This document shows, one piece after another, positions 53,063 through 63,413 of a DNA stretch of 64,000 nucleotides (positions are counted from its first letter, which is position 1; every line of letters starts with the position of its first letter). Origin of the DNA: Scilla litardierei (taxonomy: Eukaryota > Streptophyta > Magnoliopsida > Asparagales > Asparagaceae); NCBI GenBank assembly GCA_030789695.1, contig CM061142.1, forward strand, positions 360,368,257-360,432,256, read 5' to 3'. The translations under genes were made by a program, and so were the position numbers. The notes beneath the pieces were generated by a model. The model was not told the origin of the DNA and ran no database searches. It saw only the letters and a list, made by a program, of their open reading frames with translations.

Positions 53063-53814
53063 TGTTGGTGCACAGGTACGGCCCACGAAACGGTGTCAAT
53101 ATATGCGGCCCATTTAGAGCCTACAATCCGCAATTAAGACAGAGTAATACTCAGTCAAGTGAATGGCTCACTCGATCGTTAGACTCCTCACTCGACTGTT
53201 AGACTCCCGCTGATACTTAGGGAGGAGTTAATAAGACCGAGTAAATATGCGGCCATTATCATCAATCCCTGAGAAGATCCCACCCAATTTAATGAGGGAC
53301 GATTATTCACAATCGTCAGACCAACATCTATAAATACCCGAAAGGACAATGCTAAAAGGGTTCCAACTCCCAAGGTACGAGACCTAATACTCGCATATTA
53401 CCTATTCCAATTTATATTTCTTTCACAAAAGAGCTTGCGATGCAAGACCTGAGACGAGCCTTTGTGGGTCAATCTCAGCTGCTCCAAGCTCCCTCCCTCT
53501 CTTAAGTCCCATTCTAACTTAAGCATCGAAGAGGATTTGGGTCGGACCCATATCTGACCACCTTGACGCTTCTCCATGGTGCGGATCATCGAGTCCCGAT
53601 CCAGCGAGGAGGTCATACCCGAGCTTCTCAATATCGATCGATCTAGGCTCGACCCGTTCGAGGGTCGAACGAGCATCGCAAGTCGACTACCATCCACCAA
53701 TGAACCTGGTTCTTCGAAACTAGGTTCCTACTCAACCGCTTGACGAGGCTCCAACTTAGCAAGAATGGGTCCACTTCAGTATCTTGATTGTTTCGGTCAT
53801 TTTTGGCCTTACCA
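53063..53814 (+). repeat. F 3' LTR (752 bp)
   Basis: It runs from TGTTGGTGCAC to GGCCTTACCA and is followed by the ATGTC duplication. The TATA box TATAAATA is at about 53329. It has an 18-base duplication near 53168-53205 (ctcactcga(c/t) repeated) absent from the 5' LTR. Confidence 0.88.
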
Positions 53815-53819
53815 ATGTC

Positions 53820-54186
53820 CATCTAAAAATTATCTTATAACTTTTATAAAGCTTTTAATTGCTAACCTAATAGGTTTTCTTGTGTTATCATATAACGAAC
53901 AAGAAAGTTCATAACCATTAAAAGTACTAAAACTTTTATCACATAAAATTTACGCATGAACACTTGCATCTTGAAATTATATCATAATTAAGTTACAACA
54001 ATTATTAATAATAAACAAGAAATATAAAAAATTAATCTCATAAATTAAAGATGCAATTTATTTAATAATTATCACATAGTTATTAAATCTAAATAATCAT
54101 ATTATTATCATGTTTCTATTAAACATCTCATGCTATCAAATCATTTGTAGAAATTAGATCAATGTAGACCTAGGCTCTGATACCAA
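53820..54186 (-). other. E interior next to its PBS
   Basis: This AT-rich leader of E lies between its PBS and the F insertion. No gag start is recognisable. Confidence 0.6.
54171..54185 (-). other. E primer-binding site (initiator tRNA-Met)
   Basis: The minus strand reads TGGTATCAGAGCCTA, one base from the LTR end. It is the standard plant copia PBS and sets the orientation of E. Confidence 0.88.
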
Positions 54187-56531
54187 TGTTTGGTAGACCC
54201 TCAGGGCATAAATCTATGCATGTCATTTGTCGGACGGATGATAGAAGCAGAAAAGGCAGCGGAAAAATAATCATTAAACTATTTAAGGAAAGCTCTAAAT
54301 ATTTCATGAACCCTGGCCAGGAAAATCTACTGTCTGTGTGGTGAGTCTGACCAACCCCAAAGAAAGATCTAAACTACTGCAACATATATGAAGGAATAGT
54401 AAAATAAAACATACCCGGAACTTCGTTTCCACAGAATACAAAGCGTCGTTTTCAGCAACCTTTTTTGACCACCCAAAGCGAGCTGACGGAGCCGAACCGC
54501 GTCCCGAGGAGAGCCAACACCGAGCCTTCGAGCCAACCACTTATCGAAGAAAATTTCACTTGAGAGGACCTGCGTCAAAGACTTTGGATCCGATCCAAAC
54601 CTCCTCCTCGTCCTGCTAGGACTCAAACGGAGGAACAGAAGAATTTAGGAGGAGGAAATAATTATTAATCTAAGTTCGGGTATGCTCAAAACTTCTTGAA
54701 GCTACCCGAAGCGAAGACTTGGTGCAATCTTTTCAAGGGGGGTTAGCCCCCTATTTATATAGGGAGCCGGCCCCCCTTCCTCATCTTACGAGTATTGTAA
54801 GACTAATCTACTTGGGGAGAAAATCAATTTAGACGGATAAATTAATTTAGTTTGCCTTACACTAAGGTCAAACTTTAACTAATTTTCCATCTCTCACCGC
54901 TGATCTTCGCAAGTGATATCATATATCAAATTGAAGAGCATTAAACGGTGAACGCATAGAAATAAAATACTCTCAATTCCAACTTCGATTGACCCCTTAA
55001 ATGCCGTCTCAAAATTGGCCCAAAAACTGCAGAAAGCTGAATCTGGACAAATCTGAGTCCAGATTCATTCTTTCTTTAAGCAATTGTTTCTCCCTCACTA
55101 GTGATTCCCTGAAAGCATACAATACGTCATTTCGAAGGGCTTTACATGGTGAACGCATAAAAACAAGCTTTGGGAAATTCCGAGGTCGTTTGACCCTCAA
55201 ATGCATCGTCAAAGTTGACCCCCTTCCAAAAACCGAACATGGAAATTTCTAGATGTTTTTTGACAAGGGTAAACCCTAGCTAAGCAAGCCCCCCATTTCC
55301 TAACGGGTTGCACCAGATCCAAGCTTGTGCAGTCGGTCCGGGACATTCCTGGACCCCCATTTTTCGAATGGATCATTTCTATGTGTTTGTGCGTACCACA
55401 TCATATGGGATCTAAAATATGTTTGCAAACCTTTTGCGACATATTTAATTTATATGCATCATATGCAATAATCCCACGTCATTAATATCTTTTAGGCTAT
55501 ATCTCAAACCTTTTGCGATATAATTAATTCACATACATCCGATGTACTATTTTAGACTTTATTGTCACGAACCCATTGTGACACTAATTATTCATGTGCA
55601 ATTGAGTGCACTCCTCCTTAATCCTTCCTATTACAAAGATGCAAATCCTACTCGGTGAGACCCTACAGCCTGACCCTACTACATGTTGGGGCTCGAAACC
55701 CCTAGATGACAGTGACCACAAGCAGCAGGTGTCGTCCCTATTTTGGCATCATAATTATGTGATTGACCCATTGACTAAAGTGTCGTCGGGATCACACTGA
55801 CTGTGTCCGTGATGAATACCACAGTTTTAGACCCTTCGTCGTAACTATATCGCTTAGTCAAGCCTAGGGTATGATTAACTGTCAACTTCAATAGCTCGAA
55901 ACCAGTTAGTCTCCATTGATCTTTAGTCAAATAAAGTTGGACTTCTTCCAATATACTCTGGCCAGAGTTTTTACTAAAGACTGAACTAACACGTGCGACA
56001 CTAATTCTCCATAAACGGGAGAGATGTATTCTCTCTTGGTCATTACTTTCCTCGCACTCTACAGGTGGCACCCAACCAAAGACCTTTCAATAGGCCTTGC
56101 CTCGAAGCTAGGTCAGAGATCTAAATGACACCGTTTATGTACAGGTTCATACAACGACATCAAGTCTAATGACTAACTTTCCTAACATCACTAAGAGTTA
56201 TCATTGACAGATTAGTTAATGTTAACCATATGATAACTCTTGTGGGGTCATTCAGTGAAATCATTCTCCAATTAGCACCTGTGTCTCATCTCCGACTTTA
56301 CCAAGTCGAACGACCTTGAGATCTTCATCATCACTCCATAGTGAAGACAAAGACACAATGGTCTATCTGATGTATCGATATCCTTTTCTCGAAGCATCTA
56401 CAACCATGAACGATTTTAGACTTATGCTTTAAATGGTCTAGCAATTCTCCATGATTGAGATCCTCATCTCGATACTTGTTTGACCTCGCATCAAGTCTCA
56501 AGACTTTACCTAAGTTCTAATATATACTACA
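54187..56531 (-). repeat. E 5' LTR (about 2345 bp)
   Basis: On the plus strand it runs TGTTTGGTAGACC to about CTACA (56531). It matches 12760-14553 plus 32238-32517. TATATAAATAGG (minus) lies at about 54750-54762. The outer boundary is set by where similarity to the left copy ends, so it is accurate only to a few bases. Confidence 0.78.
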
Positions 56532-56934
56532 TTATTATTAACTTAGGTAAATTCTTACCAAATAGCTTACTATTATTTCGAACAAGACGTTTGTACAAAT
56601 ACATAGAGATAAATTGCCTCGAGGGCATACACATCTCTCAACAATTTGTTCATTCTATTTCCCTAGTTAGCATAAAATACACCAATTACATCATACCATC
56701 ATCATAATACACTCGACATTCATCACATAATCTTGCCATTACACCAATGGTTGATTCTTTGAAAATTCAAACAATTTTCTCTAAATCTTTATCATCATCA
56801 ACATTAGTTGATCCACCACCTGCTACATAAACCTTTTTGGAAACTATCATTATGCTTGTCTTACGATTAAATTTAATTCTTTATAATTGCAATTTTTTAA
56901 TATTCAATCTATTCAGAACGTACGTTATATTCTA
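56532..56934. other. AT-rich sequence, no gene recognised
   Basis: I see no ORF or LTR boundary I can support. It may be copia-derived sequence flanking the RT fragment. Confidence 0.4.
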
Positions 56935-57345
56935 GGACAATCAACTATCCTAAATGGTAACAAGCAATGCAAGAAGACCTGGTCACTTTCTGTCAAACCA
57001 ACATATAAGATCTAGTACCATTTCTGGCTGATATTCATCTGATCAATTGTAAATTGATCGATAATATAAAAACCAAGTCAGATGGTTCACATAAGTGCTA
57101 CAATGCTTGGCTTGTAGTATGCGGATTTCTCAGAAGTATGCCATTAAATATAAAGAACCTTTGAAGTATGCCATTAAATATAAAGAACCATTTGATTCTG
57201 TTAGCAAGGTGACTTCTATCCACATGGTTATTACTATCACTATAGTATGATAGTACTATATCTATCAAATGAATATGAAGAATGCTTTCTTGATTGATGA
57301 TTTAGTAAAATTGGTATATATGCAACATCCTCCTTATTGGATTCT
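56935..57345 (+). pseudogene. Copia reverse transcriptase fragment
   Basis: Plus-strand translation in shifting frames gives AMQEDLVTF, DLVPF, IKTKSDGSHKCYNAWLVVCGF, EPFDSVSKVTSIHMVI and MNMKNAFLIDDLVKLVYMQHPP. These are the ordered landmarks of the N-terminal half of copia RT. It has stops and a tandem duplication of about 29 bases (57134-57192), and it ends before the catalytic YVDD. No LTR of its own was found. Confidence 0.8.
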
Positions 57346-57971
57346 GGAGATGGAAAATAGAACAATAAAGGGGGTGAATAGTGTTTAATACATATAACAA
57401 AAACTATAAAATTAATTCCTCTAAATTATTTCTAAGATATATATGAGAGTTACTTGGTGTGAGATCACAAGGGTTTCAAAGTTGTATGTTGTAAGTTGAC
57501 AGGTTGATTCATGTCATCACCTTACTTGGATCGTAACCAACAATATTTAAACGTGCAAATATGAAAGAATGATAAAGCAATGGAATAATAGTAACAATTG
57601 CAAGCACAAGAGAGCACAAGAAAGAGCAAATCAAACTCAACAAGTTTATCCTGATTCACCCACTATTGGGCTATGTTCAGTAAATCCACAATAACAATCT
57701 CAAATGAGAGAATTAAAGCATCTCACATACAATGAGGATTTTCACCACATCTATACTTAGAGTATTTTACAACTCCCCCTCTTCAACAAGAGGATTGTCA
57801 TCCACATCAAGAAATAAGGATTTATAACCAATCACTACCTCTTCAACAAGAGGATTTTACAACCACTTATCACCTCTTTAACAAGAGGATTTCCTTAAAC
57901 TTCTCACAACAGCCAAGTGAGAAAATGCTTACAAACTTTTGTTGTTGGAGTAGAAGAGTCCTATAGCCTTT
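57346..57971 (-). repeat. Copia C3: LTR fragment related to C1, cut by H
   Basis: It shares ordered blocks with the C1 LTR: GGGTGAATAGTGT near 57390, TTTATCCTG-TTC near 57650 and CTATAGCCTT just before H. The rest of this LTR should lie beyond H and G. CTCTTCAACAAGAGGA-type units recur at 57778-57890. Confidence 0.65.
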
Positions 57972-58710
57972 TGTTACAGACAAAAATGATCGAAACAATT
58001 GAGATGCTAACATGGATCCTTTCTTGCTGAGTTGAAGCCTCATCATTTGGTTGAATGCGATCCTAGGTTGAAAGAACCTGTGTCTTTGGTGGATGGTGGT
58101 TGATTTACGGGGGTGGTTCGGCCCTTGAACGGATCGAGCGTCAGTCGATCATGCTGAGAAGCTCAGATACGAACCTCGTGTAGGATCGAGACTCGAAGAT
58201 CTGCACCATAAGGAACCGTCATGGGGGTTGGATCTTGGTCCCGACCCAAATCCCCTCCAATGCTTAAGTTAGAATGTAACTTAAGAGAGGGAAGAAGCTT
58301 GGAGTAGCCGAGATTGACCCACGAAGGCTCGTCTCAGGTCTGGCGTCACAAGCTCTTTTCTGGAATAAATATAAGATGAAACATGTAATCTCAGAGTATC
58401 AGATCTCGTACCTCCTTATTCTATCCATCTCCCTATATTTATAGACCTTCGAGGTCTTTTAAGTAATGTTGTGATGATAATTGTCACCAATTTTGGTGCC
58501 ATGATATCCCCCCTTTAATAGGAGTAACCGTCATCCACGTCGCTGCTATTAATGAGCTCACCCTCAATCACACGTTCAATTAATGGGAGCGCAACATGCG
58601 ACTGGCATGTGGGCCTTGATTGAGTTAGTTTCAGGCTTCTCTTGTGGCCTCTGTGGGCCTTAGTCACATGCCGAATGAGTCCCCTCGAGTGTCGATCCGA
58701 TGACTCAACA
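57972..58710 (-). repeat. H 3' LTR (739 bp)
   Basis: On the minus strand it starts TGTTGAGTCATC and ends near 57972. Its central and 3' parts match the reverse complement of the F LTR, for example AGTTACATTCTAACTTAAGC and the stretch encoding the CTTGCTGAGTT region. A TATA box (minus TCTATAAATATAGG) lies at about 58432-58445. Confidence 0.78.
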
Positions 58711-58720
58711 ATGGCCCCCC
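58711..58720 (-). other. H polypurine tract
   Basis: The minus strand reads GGGGGGCCAT directly before the LTR start, parallel to TTGGGGCCAT in F. Confidence 0.65.
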
Positions 58721-58929
58721 GTCGCTTGACTTCAGACAGTTTGCCTGTTGAGGGTCAAGCGATGTTACATCGCATTAATGAGGCACATCAGTCGAGGAAT
58801 TAATACTCAAGTTTTAGGCGCCAAAGCACCCGATTTGCTGATTTGGATGATTCACCGGTTCGAAATCCAAGATGCTAAGAGCCTTGGATCTTCAACACAT
58901 GTCTTACCATGCCGTGGTCGTCTAGTTGA

Positions 58930-61200
58930 TATAAGATGGTTACAGAGCAAAAATTTGATGTTATCGTCTTCACCATTCTTGATTCGGATTTTTCTCCTTT
59001 TGAAAATAGCTTCATCATCTGTCCCTGCCTCTGGGAGGATCTCGGCTTTCGTCGTGCAGAAGAAAAAGGAGGGAGCTATGGTGCCCGGTCCGATCGTCAA
59101 CCAAATATCCAAAGTCGGAGCCGATCAAATCCCCGAACTTCAGAGAAAATATGTCCGGCTCGACTATCAGATCCAGTTGTTGGGGAGGGATGAAAGGGTT
59201 CATCGTCTCGGCGATTGGGAGGTTGGGGTTTACATCAAAGCCTTCCAACGAGGGAGTTGATTTCCTATGCATCCTTTCATGCACTACTTTCTGAGCACAT
59301 TGAACCTTTCCATTTGTCAGATGATGCCAAATGCCATAGGTGCATTGATCGGTTTCATTGATATGTGCATGATGAAGAGAGGTGAACCGTGCTAGGATTG
59401 TTCAATTACTTCTTCTCGATTTCTCCCCTCAAGAGTCCGGGTTGGTACATGGTAACGGCATGCCGAGGCTGAAAGCTATTTGATGATCTCACTTTCTCTA
59501 AATCCAACTGGGAAGATGAATTTATGTTCGTGGTCTTTCAAGGCGAGGCAAGCTTTTGCAATGGGTAGGGTGTGCCTGACTTAGGTCTCGTCGAGGACAA
59601 GCCTCTGTCCAGAGCAGAGAAGGAAGCCATCGATGCACTGTTGAATCTGCCAGAAAATATAAGGAAGACGAAGTGGTTGTGGTCCGACGTGGTATTGCGT
59701 CGGACCGTATGGACGAAAGGTCGATTCAATTCTGCCCACCAACTGTTCGATCTTTGTTTCATTTCTTGACATATTTTTCTCTTGTAGGCATGGTTGGTCT
59801 GGAGTACCAGGTGGACCCTGCGCTAAGGGAAGGGGTCGAGGCTTCTATCAGAGAAGATGAGGAGAGTATGTTATCTCCTCGAGTGCCTTCTACGTTAGAG
59901 GAACAACTCGATCATCAGAGGAACTGCCCATTATTGCTCATATGGCTCCTGAGCTGGCTCATCTCTAATGGAAGAAGAAGAAAAATCCTCCACCAAATTT
60001 AAGGTGGTTGCAGTTGAGGGTAGTGACTCGGAGCCATCTGGGTCGGCTGACATCGTGGGTCAGCCGAGGCCTTCGGATGTGAGTCAATTACTTGGCGAGA
60101 CCCATAGTCACGAGCAGGAACAGGAAGCTACACTAGTGAGAGATTCAAGGGAAACTCGGCCCCCTCCGGAGCCCCTTCTGCATCAGGATTCCTGGCCTTG
60201 GGGGGCATGTTCTCTCCAGTGTCCTGGCCGAGGATATTCCCAATGAATTCAGACCACTTTTGCTGGAGAGTCGATCGCCTCAGGCTCCATTTGATTATCC
60301 CACGGATGAGCTCATTCAAATGGAATTTCCAATGAAGAGAGACGATTCTGCTCTTTTAGAGTGTGCGACCGCCTCTCGGATTACCGAAAACGCGACCCTT
60401 CCATGGGATATGGCCATTCTGGAGATGGTCGATTATGAGAGGCTCGCTTCGAATGCCGTCTACGCGAATGTCCAGGTAATTGTTGCGCTAGTCTTCATTA
60501 TAGATGTTGCAGGCATAGATGTTGACCATCATGCCTTGTATGCAGGTTCTTGTGGCCAATGCTACGCTGCATCGATGTGCATCTGTAATGGCTAATCATG
60601 AAGTCATCTTGGGGGGCCGTTAAGATGGCTGTGGAGAGGTCTTATGCAGAGCTAGATAGACTGGGGCTTCTGTGCAAATTGAGATGAAACCGGGTACTTG
60701 AGCATGAGCACGAGTTAAGCGAGTCTCGTAAGAGGAAGGCTGCCTAAACTGCCTCGAGGGAGTGAGCAGAAAAAGCTCTACTGGAGGACAAAGCCAAGTA
60801 GGAAATCCTAGAGAATGAGCTCCTCGTCTGACTTACCGACAGCTTTCGGGGAGTTGGTGCAGAGGCCATAGCGGAGAGGGTGGTCCAAGAATACAAGGAT
60901 TCATTACCTGATTTCGACGAACTGTACACGCATGGCTATGAACGATGTCGATCGAAAGTAAAGGATCGACTCCTTGGCATCGCCACTGAGATTGACTAGA
61001 TCCCTGTTCTATTCTCGGCCATCGATGACGATGATTTGAGTCAAGGCACGGGGAGGCCACTCATACTAGCAAAGTCGTCATCACGACGAGTGATGATGCG
61101 GGTGTTGGTGCTACAGGGGATCAAAAGCATATTGCTACGCTTGAGGGAGACCAAGGGCCAAGCAACTCGTTTTAGAATCTTGACACCCCGCCAGAATTTT
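58930..61200 (+). pseudogene. H antisense gene (aORF), PF04195-type, broken
   Basis: This is the homologue of the F antisense gene, again reading away from the element's 3' LTR. A TATA-like ATATAAGA lies at about 58929. The likely start is the Met at 59078 (MVPGPIVNQISKVGADQIPE). The PF04195-like core runs ELQRKYVRLDYQIQLLGRDE, a TGA at about 59258, then FPMHPFMHYFLSTLNLSICQMMPNAIGALIGFIDM. Further pieces are SRAEKEAIDALLNLPENI (59600), YQVDPALREGVEASI after an AG acceptor at 59787, ATLPWDMAILEMVDYERLAS (60390-60450), and a Lys/Glu-rich C-terminal part to about 61200 where copia G cuts it. Multiple stops and frameshifts make it non-functional as is. Confidence 0.7.
60476..60545 (+). other. 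Predicted intron in the H antisense gene
   Basis: CAG|GTAATTG at 60476 and CTTGTATGCAG|G ending at 60545 bound a 70-nt gap. The flanking residues (LPWDMAILEMVDYERLAS before) align with those around the predicted F intron. An alternative acceptor GTTGCAG is at about 60513. Confidence 0.55.
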
Positions 61201-61213
61201 CAAATGTATAAGG

Positions 61214-63370
61214 TGTTGGACACAACGATCTAGGAACTCTAGTTTGATGATGACAAACGTGTGTGAACTATTTAAGGTGTGTGCTAAGTGTGTTTCAGGA
61301 ATGGAGTGTGTTTTAGGAATGACAAAACGATAATTATGCTAAGTGGAGGAATTACTGTTCATATAGCAAAAGGACCAAGTCAAAGAGATGGAGGAGTTAG
61401 AGATTCATATGCAATTGGACTAAGTCAAATTGCCAACTCAAATCCTATTTGGAGATTGGATCAAATCCTATTGCCATACAAACTCCTTAGCCAATACTTA
61501 TTCCATATGGGTTCCTATTCAAAGATGGGGACAAATCAATAAATAGGTTGTGAGCAAATCCTATTTAGACTCTAACTACAAATTCTGTTCCTATCCCTAA
61601 GATTTCTATTGGCCGCAACCTAAGCCCTAGCCTATCCCCTTGCCACAACCCTAATACACATCTCATCCTATAAAAGACATTGAGGGAACCCTAAAGAACC
61701 ACGGTAAACAAAAAGAAAAAGAGAGGCAGCGATAAAAATATTCCAAGCTAAATTTCTCCATATCAAGAGTGCGACTGAAAACGAAAAAGAAAAACCCTAG
61801 CTTTATCATCTTAGTGCACACAAATCCGAGAGACTCTCCTTTGTTTCCTATTGTACCAAAAACTCCTTACCGCAAACTCTACAAGCCCAAAAACTCATTG
61901 ACGTGCCCTGCTCATATCAATCCACGCATCCAAAAGGTTTCTCGCAAACTAGCAAAGAACGAGCACCACGCGGGCGATAGCCTTGCCGTCGAGTCACCAC
62001 TACCGTGAAGAAGAAGCAGACGTCAGAGCCATCGTCACTAAATTCAAAGGAGGCACCGTCGAAGTCATCGCTGCCAGAGTCGGAGAAGTGGACGAGAGCC
62101 CCCGCCGGCATCGAATCCCGCTGTCGAAGTAATCTCCGCAGTACGTGCCTTCCAACAGCACCTTCTGTCGACGAGTCGAAGAAGAAGAGGCTGCTGTCAA
62201 AGATCGGTGCTGCCCTCGAGTCGCCTTCAAAGAGGAGATCTCTGTCGCCGCTCAAGTTCTCTGCTACCGTTCAAATTCTCAGCACGACGAATTCGAGCTT
62301 ATGCCGTCGTCGAAGCTCTTGTATCGAGTCGCCGTCGACCCATCGTCGGAGAAGCCCAAAGTACATGCAGTCGAATTGAGCTGAGTCGAGGAGACGTCGT
62401 TGCAGTGCTGTCGTACCACCACCATCACCGTTCGAAGCCTGGAGCTTCTGCTCTTGTCATCGGAGTTGGTGTCGACAAGGCCATTATCTGAAAGCTCCTT
62501 GTCACCCTAGTGCTGCCGGAGTCGAGATTGCTGACGACGAGTCGCTCCAGAGTCGTCGCAGGGTTCAAGTCGTTGCTGCTGAAGTCGAAGAGCGTTGAGA
62601 TCCTGCCATTGCTTTGGGGTGTAGGCGCATTCGATCGAAGATGCATGCCCTAGTTTAAGCGGAGATAGTGAAGCTGACGTGGACGAGAGATTTGCGTGAA
62701 AACGAAATCACGTGAGAACGAAAATTTGCGTGATCTACTGATGTGGATTATTAAGGGAATTGCTTTGTGCACAGATCATAATTAAATTGATTTTGAACTG
62801 GGATTGCTATACGCACAGACCAGAGTGCTATTTGAGACAGATTGAGATCCAGGAGTCGGATCGAGACATCGTTTACGTCAGATTGAAGCTGACGATGTGT
62901 TGATTGACAGAGACGACTACGCAGACACGAACTGAGCATTTCTAAACCCTTTACTCTTTATATTTGTGTCTAAGTGTAACGTTCTCTGTAGGGAAAACTT
63001 TACCAATATTTGTATATTTTGGACTTGTCTGTTTAGGGCTAGACAAGAGGGTCTTGACGTGTTGGTGCAATCAAGATACACGTTTACTAGGTTGATAGAG
63101 TTCTGTATTTTGGTGAGTGTGGTATAGTCTAGGTGGGGAGTTGAAGCTAGGACCTCATTGTAGGTCTACAGAAGGAACTTATTAATGCTAGTATTTCCTT
63201 GGGGCTGTACGTAGGTCGTTGGTGCGACCGAACCAGGGTAAATCTGGGCGTACTCTCTGATTGTCTCTTAATTACTTTGCTTGTGCTTTTAACTACATGT
63301 GATTTCTCGTGGGTTACATGAGAATTTTTTATTTGCCTATTCACCCCTAGGCTAGGATCTTGATCCAACA
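61214..63370 (+). repeat. G 5' LTR (2157 bp)
   Basis: It starts TGTTGGACAC and ends GATCCAACA, giving 6-base inverted ends TGTTGG/CCAACA. The TATA box TATAAAAG is at 61669-61676. A block rich in GTCG words (62000-62660) produces overlapping frames on both strands (for example 62005-62379) that I do not regard as genes. Confidence 0.85.
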
Positions 63371-63372
63371 AG

Positions 63373-63390
63373 TGGTATCAGAGCAGGTTT
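63373..63390 (+). other. G primer-binding site (initiator tRNA-Met)
   Basis: TGGTATCAGAGCAGGTTT starts two bases after the LTR end. It is the standard plant copia PBS. Confidence 0.92.
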
Positions 63391-63413
63391 TGAGATCTAG
63401 CCTAGGATTGACC

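Larger units (their letters stand above)
35629..53814 (+). mobile_element. Tat-lineage Ty3/gypsy element F, with LARD3 inserted in its protease
   Basis: The LTRs are at 35629-36367 and 53063-53814, with exact target duplication ATGTC (35624-35628 and 53815-53819). The interior has a PBS of the GCGCC-TCTGTGG type, a residual gag/protease start, pol (protease, RT, RNase H, a second RNase H-like domain, integrase), a tandem-repeat region, an antisense gene and a PPT. The extra RNase H (aRH) and the antisense ORF between pol and the 3' LTR are hallmarks of the Tat lineage. Most of gag is missing and pol has several stops and frameshifts, so the copy cannot act on its own. Confidence 0.88.
12760..56531 (-). 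mobile_element. Old Ty1/copia element E, broken by LARD1, F and C2
   Basis: Two long LTR copies in the same orientation flank a decayed interior. The left copy is at 12760-14553 continuing at 32238-32517, and the right copy is at 54187-56531. The minus-strand PBS TGGTATCAGAGCC at 54171-54185 adjoins the right LTR, making it the 5' LTR. The interior (32518-35628 and 53820-54186, about 3.5 kb) keeps only traces of pol. Removing the two nested insertions restores continuity between the two LTR copies. Confidence 0.8.
57972..61213 (-). mobile_element. Tat-lineage element H, 3' end, cut by copia G
   Basis: The minus-strand order is an antisense gene (reading plus), a PPT, and a 3' LTR at 57972-58710. 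The LTR is a diverged relative of the F LTR. H inserted into copia LTR C3 and was itself interrupted by G at 61213/61214. The pol part lies outside the window. Confidence 0.78.

Noticed and set aside
62005..62491. A 124-codon frame and overlapping frames within the copia G LTR
   Set aside because: They lie inside an LTR between the TATA box and PBS, overlap each other on both strands and read as Ser/Arg-rich strings of GTCG words.
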